Shown: positions 44,999 to 54,174 of the stretch, piece after piece
How positions within the stretch are numbered: the first letter of the stretch is position 1
Layout: every line of letters begins with the position of its first letter
Assembly (NCBI GenBank): GCA_036733965.1
Contig: DAIMZL010000003.1
Coordinates: 25,145 to 89,144, forward strand
From: JAEXOD01 sp937930275
GTDB lineage: Bacteria; Bacteroidota; Ignavibacteria; Ignavibacteriales; Melioribacteraceae
Direction: 5' to 3'
Length of the DNA stretch: 64,000 nt
Notes under the pieces: model-generated
What the model saw: the letters and a program-made list of their open reading frames with translations, nothing else
Database searches by the model: none
Told to the model about the DNA's origin: nothing
Program-made: the position numbers and the translations under genes

Positions 44999-46225
44999 CT
45001 AATAGTTAATAAAATAATATACACCTAACATAATTCTATTATTTGCTACATTTTTTATGTTAATTACTTTACCTTTTAAGTCGTTAGTACCGTATCCTGC
45101 TTTTGTATATTCATATTCAAGAGCAAATTTAACGTTCCCCTCTTTGTATAATAAGCGCGGACTAATTCTTAATAAATTATCAATATCGTTACCACGTGCA
45201 TAGTAATCACCAACAATATTATCTGCAGCTCCTAAATTTTTCGTATTTCCAATAAATAATCCCACTTGAAAATCGCTTCCGTAATACATATCAAGCCAGT
45301 AAGTAAAATACCTTAAAGGTGTATATTCTTTTATTTTGGTAATAGGATCTTCAGATTTAACCGCATATCCTCCCATCATTACATAATTTGTTAAATTACT
45401 TCCGTATATGGCCTCGCCTTTAACAACAAATTTATCAAAAACAAATTTCGCATGCATCAATCCCGCATAACTATTTACCCTATTTGTAGATTTATAATTA
45501 GCAGAAGAAACCGGCTCTGGTATTAGCGATAAATATTCACCTGCTACTCCGACTAAATGATTACCGATATTCGTTTGTAATGCAAAACCTAATTGAGGAA
45601 TTTTTGAATTTCTTAAATACTCACCGCTTGTACCTTTTGGTCCTGTACTCGTAAAATCTCGCTCTGTACAAGCTGTAAATACAGCTTTAAGTTCTTTTGT
45701 TTGATAAGTTAATCTAACTTGCGGATTACGAGCAAAAGGTTGAAAAGGCGCACCTCCGTTAGCACCTACAACATCAGGGAAATTTTCTACAATAAATAAA
45801 GGATTCCAATAATGCCCCATTAAAAGCGACCATTCACCCCAATTAAGATCCACATATGCATGTCTAATTCTTAAACCGTTAACATCAGTTTCGCTGTTTC
45901 CCATAAATTCGGTCTCTAAAAAGCCGGTCGTTTTAGCACCTAAAAATTTTCCGCCCGTAACTTTCATATTAATTCGGGTCATAATTGAAGTTGTTTGCAG
46001 TGTACTAACTTTGTTGATATCTTCACCGTTTTTAATTATTTCCGGTTTAGGATAAACCATAAAATGATTTTCGCGTAAAGCAACATTCTGCCTGCTATCA
46101 TAAATTACAGAATAGTTGATATAACCGCCAAATTTTAAGGAAAAATCTCCTTCTTTTTCCTGCCCCAAACAAAAGCTGCTCATTCCTATTAACCCAATTA
46201 AAATAAAACGTGTCATTTTTTTCAT
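44999..46225 (-). CDS. outer-membrane porin-like beta-barrel (DcaP/OprO-like)
   Basis: A 408-residue protein with a signal peptide (about 1-21) and alternating beta-strand pattern ending in an aromatic residue (YFINY). GFLETEFMG, LRIRHAYVDLNWGEWSLLMGH and QPFARNPQVRLTYQ match the DcaP/phosphate-selective porin type, which passes anions and organic acids. It is first gene of a two-gene unit with the chemoreceptor and divergent from marR; it may import the substrate of the octaheme reductase (inference). Confidence 0.8.
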   Translation of the reverse strand: MKKMTRFILIGLIGMSSFCLGQEKEGDFSLKFGGYINYSVIYDSRQNVALRENHFMVYPKPEIIKNGEDINKVSTLQTTSIMTRINMKVTGGKFLGAKTTGFLETEFMGNSETDVNGLRIRHAYVDLNWGEWSLLMGHYWNPLFIVENFPDVVGANGGAPFQPFARNPQVRLTYQTKELKAVFTACTERDFTSTGPKGTSGEYLRNSKIPQLGFALQTNIGNHLVGVAGEYLSLIPEPVSSANYKSTNRVNSYAGLMHAKFVFDKFVVKGEAIYGSNLTNYVMMGGYAVKSEDPITKIKEYTPLRYFTYWLDMYYGSDFQVGLFIGNTKNLGAADNIVGDYYARGNDIDNLLRISPRLLYKEGNVKFALEYEYTKAGYGTNDLKGKVINIKNVANNRIMLGVYYFINY

Positions 46226-46300
46226 TTTTTCCCCTATATTTAATTGGATATTTATAATTTACTAAAAAAAAAGTAAAAAAAAAGTAAAAAACTTCTTTTT

Positions 46301-46324
46301 TATCTTGATAATAATATCTTGATA
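46301..46324. promoter_or_regulatory. paired palindromic operator in divergent promoter, likely MarR box
   Basis: TATCTTGATA occurs at 46301-46310 and 46315-46324, a 14-bp period. Each copy is itself TATC-TT-GATA, an inverted repeat. They lie 32-55 bp before the MarR start and between the divergent porin and MarR genes. Binding by this MarR is inference. Confidence 0.5.
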
Positions 46325-46355
46325 TATTATTTTAGACCCTAAAAGAATTTTAAAT

Positions 46356-46811
46356 ATGCAACAAATGGAACAAAAAGTAGAAGAACTATCACAGCTTATT
46401 TGTCATCTTACACGAAGATGTAATTTGAAAGAAGATTTTTTTGCGGCTTCGTTTAATTTATCCCCGACTGAAGTACGCTTACTTAGGTTATTTAACTACT
46501 CGGTAACTTATACCGTAAAAGAATTAAAAGATCGACTTCAATTAACCTCTGGCAGAATTACTCACATTATAAGTTCTTTAGAAAAAAAGAAGTTAATAAT
46601 AAGAACTCAAGATAACGAGGATAAAAGGAATGTTTCGGTTTCTCTTTTACCTAAAGCAGAACCATTAATAAATAACCTGCAAAAAAGCTATCAAGATTTG
46701 CATCAAACCATCTTACAAAATATTCCCGAATCTGAAATTGATAAAATGACCGAAGCAATTACTTTACTTGTTGGTGTTTTTGATAAATGGGTGGATGAAA
46801 AAAACTTTTAG
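46356..46811 (+). CDS. MarR-family transcriptional regulator
   Basis: A 151-residue winged-helix regulator: SPTEVRLLRLFNYSVTYTVKEL, recognition helix region LTSGRITHIISSLEKKKLI (about 64-82) and wing RTQDNEDKRNVSVSLLPKA with the conserved DxR. MarR proteins usually repress their own and adjacent genes until a ligand binds. The octaheme cytochrome gene follows 37 bp downstream and the porin is divergent. Confidence 0.92.
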   Translation: MQQMEQKVEELSQLICHLTRRCNLKEDFFAASFNLSPTEVRLLRLFNYSVTYTVKELKDRLQLTSGRITHIISSLEKKKLIIRTQDNEDKRNVSVSLLPKAEPLINNLQKSYQDLHQTILQNIPESEIDKMTEAITLLVGVFDKWVDEKNF

Positions 46812-46848
46812 ACTATAAAACAATTTTATAAACAAAAAGAAGTATGAT

Positions 46849-48429
46849 ATGAAAAAAATAGTAATAGTACTCTCGGTAATAAGTCTGGTTCTTATTGTAC
46901 TATACGGTTCGTTAGTACAAAAAGATATTGAACCTACAAAACTGATGGAACTTAAGCAAAAATACTCGGCAAAACCGACAAAAAAAGTTGACCATTCGGC
47001 TTTTGCCTCTTTAAATCAAAAATTCACTTCTCCGCATCAAATAACACAACAATGTATTATTTGTCACAATAAAACGGACAAAGAGGTAATGAATTCCAAC
47101 CACTGGAATTGGGAAAGACCTGAATACATAAAAGGACGCGGAATTGTTTACTTAGGTAAAAAAAATGCAATTAACAACTTTTGTATCGGAACGCAAGGAA
47201 ATGAAGAAAGCTGCGGAAAATGTCATATCGGATACGGTTTGGATCAAGCCGGAAAAAGTTACACTGATAGCACAAACGTTGACTGCTTAGTATGTCATGA
47301 TAATACCGAAACTTACACAAAAGCAAATGAAATGGGCGGTGCGCCGGTAATGACTTTAGACTTTAATAATATTGCAAAAAATGTAGGACGTCCTAAAAGA
47401 AGTAATTGCGGTGTTTGCCATTTTTACGGCGGCGGCGGTAACAACGTAAAACACGGTGATCTTGAAATGGCAATGTTTGAAACCACAAAAGACGTTGATG
47501 TTCATATGGGTACAGATGGCATGAATATGGATTGTGTTGATTGCCATACTACCCATAATCACGTTATTGACGGAAAACTTTATTCCTTATCTTCAATGAA
47601 TAGAAATAGGGTTACTTGCGAACAATGTCATACCGAAACTCCGCATGAAGACGATATATTAAACGAACATACCGTAAAAGTAGCTTGCCAATCTTGTCAT
47701 ATCCCCGAATATGCAAAAGTTAATTCAACTAAAATGTATTGGGATTGGTCAACTGCTGGTAAATTAAGAAACGGTGAACCTTACGAAGAAGACGATAGCT
47801 TAGGTAATCATACATATTTATCTATTAAAGGTTCGTTTAAATGGGCAAGAAACGTTAAACCAGATTACATTTGGTTTAACGGAACAGCTTCGCATTATTT
47901 AGAAGGAGATGTTATAGAGGATACAACTAAAGCATTAGTTCTAAATCCGCTTTACGGTTCATACAGCGATCAAAATTCTAAAATTACTCCGGTAAAAATT
48001 CACGTTGCCAACCAACCATTTGATCCGGTTAACAGGATGTTAATTCAACCTAAATTATATAGCCATTATAAAGGAGACGGAGCTTTTTGGAAAGACTTTA
48101 ACTGGCTTGAAGCAGCAAAAAAAGGAATGAATGACGTAGGTTTACCTTTTAGCGGCAAAATTTCATTTATTACAACAAAAATGTATTGGCCAATTAACCA
48201 CATGGTTTCCACTAAAGATAAAACCGTAGGATGCAATGAATGCCACGTTAGAGAAAACGGACGTTTAGCCGGTCTTAACGATTTTTATATGCCGGGTAGA
48301 AATTATTCTTCTATTGTTGAAACTATGGGTAAATTATTGATTATCTTTTCAATAATTGGTGTATTGCTACACGGAACAATAAGATTTATTTCTTACCGTA
48401 AACTAAACAAAAAAGGCGGTGTAAAATGA
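46849..48429 (+). CDS. membrane-anchored octaheme c-type cytochrome, tetrathionate reductase (Otr) family
   Basis: A 526-residue protein with eight CxxCH haem motifs (CIICH, CGKCH, CLVCH, CGVCH, CVDCH, CEQCH, CQSCH, CNECH), an N-terminal membrane anchor (about 1-22) and a C-terminal membrane helix (about 488-512). The spacing and the segment NNFCIGTQGNEESCGKCHIG fit the Otr family, whose Shewanella member reduces tetrathionate, nitrite and hydroxylamine in vitro. Substrate here is not proven. It overlaps the cytochrome b gene by 4 bp (ATGA), implying a quinol-fed complex. Confidence 0.92.
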   Translation: MKKIVIVLSVISLVLIVLYGSLVQKDIEPTKLMELKQKYSAKPTKKVDHSAFASLNQKFTSPHQITQQCIICHNKTDKEVMNSNHWNWERPEYIKGRGIVYLGKKNAINNFCIGTQGNEESCGKCHIGYGLDQAGKSYTDSTNVDCLVCHDNTETYTKANEMGGAPVMTLDFNNIAKNVGRPKRSNCGVCHFYGGGGNNVKHGDLEMAMFETTKDVDVHMGTDGMNMDCVDCHTTHNHVIDGKLYSLSSMNRNRVTCEQCHTETPHEDDILNEHTVKVACQSCHIPEYAKVNSTKMYWDWSTAGKLRNGEPYEEDDSLGNHTYLSIKGSFKWARNVKPDYIWFNGTASHYLEGDVIEDTTKALVLNPLYGSYSDQNSKITPVKIHVANQPFDPVNRMLIQPKLYSHYKGDGAFWKDFNWLEAAKKGMNDVGLPFSGKISFITTKMYWPINHMVSTKDKTVGCNECHVRENGRLAGLNDFYMPGRNYSSIVETMGKLLIIFSIIGVLLHGTIRFISYRKLNKKGGVK

Positions 48430-49085
48430 AAAAAACAAAAATTTTAGTTTATAAATCATTTGAAAGATTTTGGCATTGGCTTCAAGCTATCCTTATTTTC
48501 TTTTTAGCTTTTACAGGATTTGAAATTCACGGTGCTTATACATTTTTTGGCTTTAGAGATGCGGTTCGTTATCACAATGTTGCTGCATATATGCTTATTG
48601 CATTAATTATTTTTGCAATATTTTGGCACTTTACTACAGGAGAATGGAAACAATATGTGCCGACATTAAAAAATATTAAAGCACAATTAGACTATTATTT
48701 GTTTGGTATTTTTAAAAATGCTCCCCACCCTACTAAAAAAACAGTACTCAGTAAATTAAATCCATTGCAAAAATTAACATATTTCGGATTAAAAATATTG
48801 GTTATACCTGTTGTTGTTACAAGCGGATTATTGTATATGCTTTATCGTTATCCGCAAAAACATGGAATTGAAGGCTTAAATGTAGAATCATTAGAAGTTA
48901 TAGCAATTGTTCATACTATCGGAGCATTCTTATTGTTAGCTTTTATTATCGTTCACTTATATTTAATAACAACCGGCGAAACTGTAACTTCAAACCTAAA
49001 GGCGATGTTAACCGGTTATGAAGAACTTGAAGACGAGGACGAAGAAGATGAACACTCGGAAAATAAACTTGAAGGAAAGAGGTAA
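48426..49085 (+). CDS. cytochrome b561/b-type haem membrane subunit
   Basis: A 219-residue protein with four membrane helices and paired His: FERFWHWLQA (about 14-23), AVRYHNVAAY (about 48), FWHFTTGEW, and IAIVHTIGAF plus IIVHLYLI in the last helices. It resembles the b subunit of hydrogenases/formate dehydrogenases and would pass quinol electrons to the octaheme partner. The C-terminus is highly acidic (LEDEDEEDEHSE). Confidence 0.9.
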   Translation: MKKTKILVYKSFERFWHWLQAILIFFLAFTGFEIHGAYTFFGFRDAVRYHNVAAYMLIALIIFAIFWHFTTGEWKQYVPTLKNIKAQLDYYLFGIFKNAPHPTKKTVLSKLNPLQKLTYFGLKILVIPVVVTSGLLYMLYRYPQKHGIEGLNVESLEVIAIVHTIGAFLLLAFIIVHLYLITTGETVTSNLKAMLTGYEELEDEDEEDEHSENKLEGKR

Positions 49086-49089
49086 TAAA

Positions 49090-49605
49090 ATGGAACAGAA
49101 ACAATATATGAACCCTTATTTAGCGGGATTTTTATTAGGGTTATTGCTAATAGCTACTATTTATATAACCGGAAGAGGATTAGGGGCAAGCGGTGCATTT
49201 AAAAGTTTTACTGTTGCAACGGTTGAAACTGTTACTCCGGGACATGCTGAAAATACAAAATTTTATGATGAATATTCTAAAGAACACGCCGGAAACCCGC
49301 TTATGAACTGGTTGGTTTTTGAAGTTGTAGGTGTTATAATAGGTGCATTTTTATCAGGATTAATTTCAAACAGACTTGATCTAAAACTTGAATTTGGTCC
49401 TCATTCAACAGCAAAAATTAGAATTGCAGGTGCATTAATCGGCGGTTTATTATGGGGTATAGGTTCCCAATTAGGCAGAGGTTGTACCAGCGGAGCTGCT
49501 TTAAGCGGAATGGCCGTTCTTTCTACAGGCGGAATTATAACAATGATGGCTATTTTTGCAGGTGCTTATATGTTTGCTTACTTTTTTAGAAAATTTTGGA
49601 TTTAA
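49090..49605 (+). CDS. YeeE/YedE (TsuA-like) sulfur transporter, first half
   Basis: A 171-residue membrane protein with four or five helices and the conserved sulfur-handling motif LGRGCTSGAALSG (about residue 134), as in the thiosulfate transporter TsuA (YeeE). The ATG at 49090, preceded by GAAAGAGG, is chosen over an in-frame ATG at 49018 that lies inside the cytochrome b gene. The next gene carries the matching second half. Confidence 0.9.
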   Translation: MEQKQYMNPYLAGFLLGLLLIATIYITGRGLGASGAFKSFTVATVETVTPGHAENTKFYDEYSKEHAGNPLMNWLVFEVVGVIIGAFLSGLISNRLDLKLEFGPHSTAKIRIAGALIGGLLWGIGSQLGRGCTSGAALSGMAVLSTGGIITMMAIFAGAYMFAYFFRKFWI

Positions 49606-49617
49606 TAGGAGTTTAAT

Positions 49618-50808
49618 ATGGGACCATTAGTGCCAGATATAATTAGTAATGATTTAAATTTTATTGTTGCGCTTATTATAGGTATTTTATTCGGTGCAAT
49701 TTTAGAACAAGCCGGTTTTTCTACTTCCAAAAAATTAGTAGGTTTGTTTTACGGCTATGATTTTACGGTTTTAAGAGTATTTTTTACTGCCGGTGTCGTA
49801 GCAATGATAGGTGTTTTAGCACTTGTTCATTTCGGCTATTTGGATATGAACTTAGTATATATTAATCCTACTTTCCTTTGGTCTGCCATTGTGGGCGGCT
49901 TAATAATGGGATTAGGATTTGTAGTTGGAGGATTTTGTCCGGGTACAAGTGTTTGTGCAGCTTCAATCGGCAAAATTGATGCTATGATTTTTGTTGCCGG
50001 ATCCGCAATAGGCGTTTTTATTTTTGCCGAAGCTTACCCAATTTTTGAACCTTTATATAAAGCAGCAAATTTAGGAAGTCCCCAAATTTTTGAAACTCTC
50101 GGAATGTCTCAATCTCTTTTTGCATTTTTATTAGCAGTAGTAGCACTTACGGCATTTTGGGCAGTTTCAATAATTGAAAATAAAGTAAATAAAATTGAAG
50201 AACCAAGCATTAAATTTACGCCTTATTATATAAGTTTAGCAGCAATCGGATTATTAATATCTGTTTCTGCATTTGTTTTTACAAATAAAGAAGATGACAT
50301 GATAAGCAAAGTTCAAGATTCTTCATTTGTTAATTCGTTTACAATTAATTATATTGATAGTGATGAATTAGCTTTCAGATTAATTGATAAAGACACAAAA
50401 ATTCAAATCTTGGATTTTAGGACAGGTAAAGAATTTGATAAATTTAAATTACCCGCCTCTACATTATTAACCGTGAATAATCTTTTTGAAAAAGAGCCGA
50501 ATCAAATTTTAAGAATTAAGGGAATTGAAAGGATTGTAGTTGCTGAAAACGAAAAAGAAGCTGTTAAAAATGCCGTCATTTTAACCGAATTAGGATACAA
50601 AAACATAAGAGTGTTAAAAGGCGGATTAGAACAATTTAATAAGGATATTTTAAGTTTCAAAAAAACAGACGAGCCCAAAAATAAATTAGAAGCTGATAAA
50701 ATAAGATTTAGAACTTTAGCTGCTTCTGTTCTACCTAAACTTATTGAAGAAAATAAAAAGTCCGGTCCTGTTGAAAAGAAACAAAAGCGTGTAATAGGCG
50801 GTTGTTAA
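49618..50808 (+). CDS. YeeE/YedE sulfur transporter second half fused to a Cys-less rhodanese domain, ending in Gly-Gly-Cys
   Basis: A 396-residue protein. Residues 1 to about 225 are membranous with VVGGFCPGTSVCAASIGK (about 100-117) containing the conserved Cys of the family. After the last helix comes a rhodanese-like domain (about 240-350: IQILDFRTGKEFDKFKLPAS, ELGYKNIRVLKGGLEQF). The active-site loop Cys is replaced: IVVAENEKEA (E310 at or near the usual position). The protein then ends RVIGGC with a terminal Cys. It lies 12 bp behind the first-half gene. Confidence 0.9.
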   Translation: MGPLVPDIISNDLNFIVALIIGILFGAILEQAGFSTSKKLVGLFYGYDFTVLRVFFTAGVVAMIGVLALVHFGYLDMNLVYINPTFLWSAIVGGLIMGLGFVVGGFCPGTSVCAASIGKIDAMIFVAGSAIGVFIFAEAYPIFEPLYKAANLGSPQIFETLGMSQSLFAFLLAVVALTAFWAVSIIENKVNKIEEPSIKFTPYYISLAAIGLLISVSAFVFTNKEDDMISKVQDSSFVNSFTINYIDSDELAFRLIDKDTKIQILDFRTGKEFDKFKLPASTLLTVNNLFEKEPNQILRIKGIERIVVAENEKEAVKNAVILTELGYKNIRVLKGGLEQFNKDILSFKKTDEPKNKLEADKIRFRTLAASVLPKLIEENKKSGPVEKKQKRVIGGC

Positions 50809-50816
50809 TAGAAATT

Positions 50817-50858
50817 AAAAAAACTCCTATACTATCATAACAAACGTATAGGAGTTTT
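50817..50858. terminator. bidirectional intrinsic terminator
   Basis: Stem AAACTCCTATAC (ends 50831) and GTATAGGAGTTTTT (50845-50858), with T runs on both strands. It ends the octaheme operon and may serve prfC from the other side. Confidence 0.85.
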
Positions 50859-50974
50859 TATTTTTAAAAATCTTAAAAATTTGAAGTTCTTCTTTTTTCC
50901 TGCCTTAAATAATAAAATATAAAAAAAAATTAAAATTTTACATTTTATGTATAAACGTAAAAATCTAACATTAT

Positions 50975-52582
50975 TTAGTCAAACTCTATTTCAACAGTTT
51001 GGTCATTGTGCTCAATACTAAATAAAAATTCGGCTTTAGGATTTTTTTGTCTTGCCATGTTCAATGAAAATTCTGTTTCGGCTATATAAACCAAATTTTT
51101 ATTTTTATCATAAAATAAATTATTTGAACGTAATCTTGTTAATTCTTCAATCTCGGATTCATCTTGGTAACGAACCCAACAAGCACGATATGAATGGTAC
51201 GGTATAAAATCACAACTTGCACCAAATTCGTGTAACAATCTATATTTTATAACGTCAAACTGCAATTCTCCTACAACACCTATTACTTTTCTATTTCCGT
51301 AACTATGAATAAAAAGTTGGGCTAACCCTTCATCAGTTAGCTGACTTATGCCCTTTTCTAATTGCTTAGTTTTAAATGGATCTGTATTTCTTAATTCTCT
51401 AAATATTTCTGGCGAAAAACGAGGAATCCCTTTAAACATAAATTTGGAACCCTCTGTTAATGTATCACCAATTTTAAAAATATTGCTATCATATAAACCA
51501 ATAACATCACCAGGATAAGCATCTTCAATTAAATTTTTGCTTTGTGCCATAAAGCTTGCGGGATTAGGAAATTTGATATCTCTATCGAGTCTAACATGAT
51601 GATAAAATTTATTACGCTCAAATTTTCCGCTGCAAACTCTAAAAAAAGCTATTCTATCTCGGTGTCTTGGATCAAGATTTGCTTGTATTTTAAATACAAA
51701 ACCGCTAAACTCTTCACTTGTAGGTTGCAAAAGTCCTTCGGTTGTTAATCTTGGTTTTGGTGCCGGTGCTATTGTAACAAAAGTATCCAATAATTCTTTA
51801 ATGCCAAAATTATTTAATGCGCTTCCGAAAAATACTGGTGATAATTCTCCTTCCTTATATAACATTTCGTTATAAGGATGATACACCCCGTCAATAAGCT
51901 CAATATCTTCTTTCAATTTTTCGGCTTCTATTCCAAATAAACTAATCAATTCCGGATCATCAAGACCGTTAAATGTTTGTACTTCATCTTCAACTTTTTG
52001 TTTATTGGAAATAAAAAAGTTAAAAGTATTTTTATATATATTATACACTCCCTTAAAACTTGCTCCCATACCCAACGGCCAAGTCATAGGTCTCGTATTT
52101 ATCCCCAGTTTCGCTTCAATTTCATCTAATAGTTCAATAGGAGGACGACCTTCTCTATCTAATTTATTTATAAAAATAATAACGGGCGTATTACGCATCC
52201 TACATACATTCATCAATTTTTCAGTTTGCTCTTCAACCCCTTTAACACAATCTATAACTAATATTACACTATCAACAGCCGTTAATGTTCGGTAAGTATC
52301 TTCGGCAAAATCCTTGTGTCCCGGAGTATCCAATAAATTTATTTTATAACCTTCGTATGAAAAAGAAAGAACTGAAGTTGCTACCGATATTCCCCTTTGT
52401 TTTTCAATTTCCAAAAAATCTGAAGTTGCAGTTTTTGTAATTTTATTTGATTTAACTGCACCTGCAATATTTATTGCACCGCTATAAAGTAACAGTTTTT
52501 CGGTAAGTGTAGTTTTTCCCGCATCGGGGTGGCTAATAATTGCAAATGTTTTTCTCTTGTTTATTTCTTTTTCTATACTCAT
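50975..52582 (-). CDS. prfC: peptide chain release factor 3
   Basis: A 535-residue GTPase with G1 SHPDAGKTTLTEKLL, G2 region DFLEIEKQRGISVATSV, G3 DTPGHKDFAEDTYRTL and G4 INKLDREG. It recycles RF1/RF2 after termination. Length and motifs match RF3 rather than EF-G. Single gene on the minus strand. Confidence 0.96.
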   Translation of the reverse strand: MSIEKEINKRKTFAIISHPDAGKTTLTEKLLLYSGAINIAGAVKSNKITKTATSDFLEIEKQRGISVATSVLSFSYEGYKINLLDTPGHKDFAEDTYRTLTAVDSVILVIDCVKGVEEQTEKLMNVCRMRNTPVIIFINKLDREGRPPIELLDEIEAKLGINTRPMTWPLGMGASFKGVYNIYKNTFNFFISNKQKVEDEVQTFNGLDDPELISLFGIEAEKLKEDIELIDGVYHPYNEMLYKEGELSPVFFGSALNNFGIKELLDTFVTIAPAPKPRLTTEGLLQPTSEEFSGFVFKIQANLDPRHRDRIAFFRVCSGKFERNKFYHHVRLDRDIKFPNPASFMAQSKNLIEDAYPGDVIGLYDSNIFKIGDTLTEGSKFMFKGIPRFSPEIFRELRNTDPFKTKQLEKGISQLTDEGLAQLFIHSYGNRKVIGVVGELQFDVIKYRLLHEFGASCDFIPYHSYRACWVRYQDESEIEELTRLRSNNLFYDKNKNLVYIAETEFSLNMARQKNPKAEFLFSIEHNDQTVEIEFD

Positions 52583-52657
52583 ACTAAAATTTTGCCGATA
52601 AAATTTTTAAATAGCCTTTAAAATACCACTTTTTTAATTAAATTAAAAGTCACTAAT

Positions 52658-53440
52658 TTAGAACAAAGGTACTGAAAAACTTATTAAGTCCGATTGTTGC
52701 GGAATTGCTGTTTGTTCTAATTGTGGAAAATCATGAAGTGAATGCACAAATCTTGCCGTAAAATAACCTATAGTTGCACCTAAAAAAACATCGCTTAACC
52801 AATGTTTGTTTTGTGCTACACGGGACGCTGCCGTAAAAAGTGCAGGAACAAAATAAATTACTTTCATAACATCATTTTTTGAGTTCAGTGATAATGTTGT
52901 GAATAGCGCAAAACTTAAAGTTGTATGTCCAGAAGGTAACGATAATTTGGAGTCGTCAAATGAAGAAAACGGATGGAAATCGCTATTCCCCAGGCTTTGA
53001 TAAGGTCTGCTTCTACCAAAACAAATTTTTACAAAGCCGGATGTAACCCCTGAATAAAAGATTGATTGTAAAATTTCAAAACCAAGTCTTTTATTACTAT
53101 TATTATCCGTTACCGAGCCGTTAATTAGTAAAATTGTACCTATTATCGGCGAAAAATATGGTTCGCCAAAGACTCTGGCTGTTTCATAAATGATAGTCTT
53201 ATTTTCATTTCCGCTTTTAACAACATAATTATTAAGATTCTCATCCGTCTGCATTAATAAGTACGTTGAAGCGGCAACCGAACTTAAAATTATAAAATCT
53301 TTTGCTTGCCAATTAATCGGTGCTTTAAAATACTCTTTAGTTTCGTTATAAAACTGAACTCCGTTATATACATAATTTTGAGCATAAACCGAATTAATTA
53401 AAATTAATAATAAAGATAACCGAAAAAATATTCTATACAA
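52658..53440 (-). CDS. PAP2-family phosphatase
   Basis: A 260-residue secreted/membrane protein with signal peptide and the three phosphatase motifs: KICFGRSRPY (KxxxxxxRP-like), SLPSGHTTLSFAL (PSGH) and SRVAQNKHWLSDVFLG (SRxxxxxHxxxD). It probably dephosphorylates a lipid phosphate such as undecaprenyl pyrophosphate. Confidence 0.92.
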   Translation of the reverse strand: MYRIFFRLSLLLILINSVYAQNYVYNGVQFYNETKEYFKAPINWQAKDFIILSSVAASTYLLMQTDENLNNYVVKSGNENKTIIYETARVFGEPYFSPIIGTILLINGSVTDNNSNKRLGFEILQSIFYSGVTSGFVKICFGRSRPYQSLGNSDFHPFSSFDDSKLSLPSGHTTLSFALFTTLSLNSKNDVMKVIYFVPALFTAASRVAQNKHWLSDVFLGATIGYFTARFVHSLHDFPQLEQTAIPQQSDLISFSVPLF

Positions 53441-53447
53441 TAATATC

Positions 53448-53804
53448 TCAGCCTTTTTTACTTTTTACGTATTTAATTATTTCAGCTTTTTCTAATGTAA
53501 TTAACCCGCCGCAATTACTCTCTTCAAAAAGTTTATCAACTAAAGGAATAAAAGATTCTATTTTTGAAACTTCGTCAACAATTTCAATAATTACGGGTAA
53601 ATCAGCCGAAATAGTTAATAATTTTGAAGAATGAATAGTTGTGCTATTTCCTCCAAAACCCATTACTCCTTTAAATACCGTTGCACCGGCTAAACCAAAT
53701 TTTTTAGCTTCCACAACTATCTTTTCGTATAAACTGACTGAATTTAATTTATCACTTTCACCAATAAAAATACGTAATAGTTTAGCTTCCCCTTCAATTT
53801 TCAT
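53448..53804 (-). CDS. DUF190 family protein
   Basis: A 118-residue PII-like protein (AKLLRIFIGESDK, AGATVFKGVMGFGGNSTTIH, DLPVIIEIVDE) often found beside fluC. The ATG at 53804, preceded by AGAGGT seven bases upstream, is preferred over the ATG at 53825 inside fluC. It starts 1 bp after the fluC stop. Confidence 0.92.
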   Translation of the reverse strand: MKIEGEAKLLRIFIGESDKLNSVSLYEKIVVEAKKFGLAGATVFKGVMGFGGNSTTIHSSKLLTISADLPVIIEIVDEVSKIESFIPLVDKLFEESNCGGLITLEKAEIIKYVKSKKG

Positions 53805-53805
53805 A

Positions 53806-54174
53806 TCAACCTCTAAAGATAACATACGCTAAATATACACCTAAAATCGTTAAAATAATTGAAAGAAGCAAATTTAACCCACCTAATAAGAACTCTGAAT
53901 TTTTGAATAATTGAAGTGTTTCATAAGAAAACGTAGAAAAAGTTGTGAATCCTCCGCATACCCCCACTGTTAAAAATAATTTCATATCGCTATTAATGAT
54001 TTGTTTATCTGCCAAACCAAAGATTATCAGACCAATCAAAAAACTCCCTATTACATTAACAACTAAAGTGCCCAAAGGGAAAAAAGGGAAAAATTCGTTA
54101 ATTTTTGACGAGAATAATAATCTAAACACTCCGCCTAAACCCGCTCCCAAAAATACAAGAATATACTTACTCAT
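53806..54174 (-). CDS. crcB: fluoride channel FluC (CrcB)
   Basis: A 122-residue four-helix protein: FLGAGLGGVFRLLFSS, PLGTLVVNVIGSFLIG and VGVCGGFTTFSTFSYET with the family's sodium-site and Phe-box residues. It exports fluoride passively as a dual-topology dimer. Operon with DUF190. No fluoride riboswitch was seen upstream. Confidence 0.95.
   Translation of the reverse strand: MSKYILVFLGAGLGGVFRLLFSSKINEFFPFFPLGTLVVNVIGSFLIGLIIFGLADKQIINSDMKLFLTVGVCGGFTTFSTFSYETLQLFKNSEFLLGGLNLLLSIILTILGVYLAYVIFRG

Noticed and set aside
49018..49089. Upstream in-frame ATG for the first YeeE/YedE gene
   Set aside because: It lies inside the cytochrome b gene, gives a polar non-homologous extension, and the ATG at 49090 has a good ribosome site.
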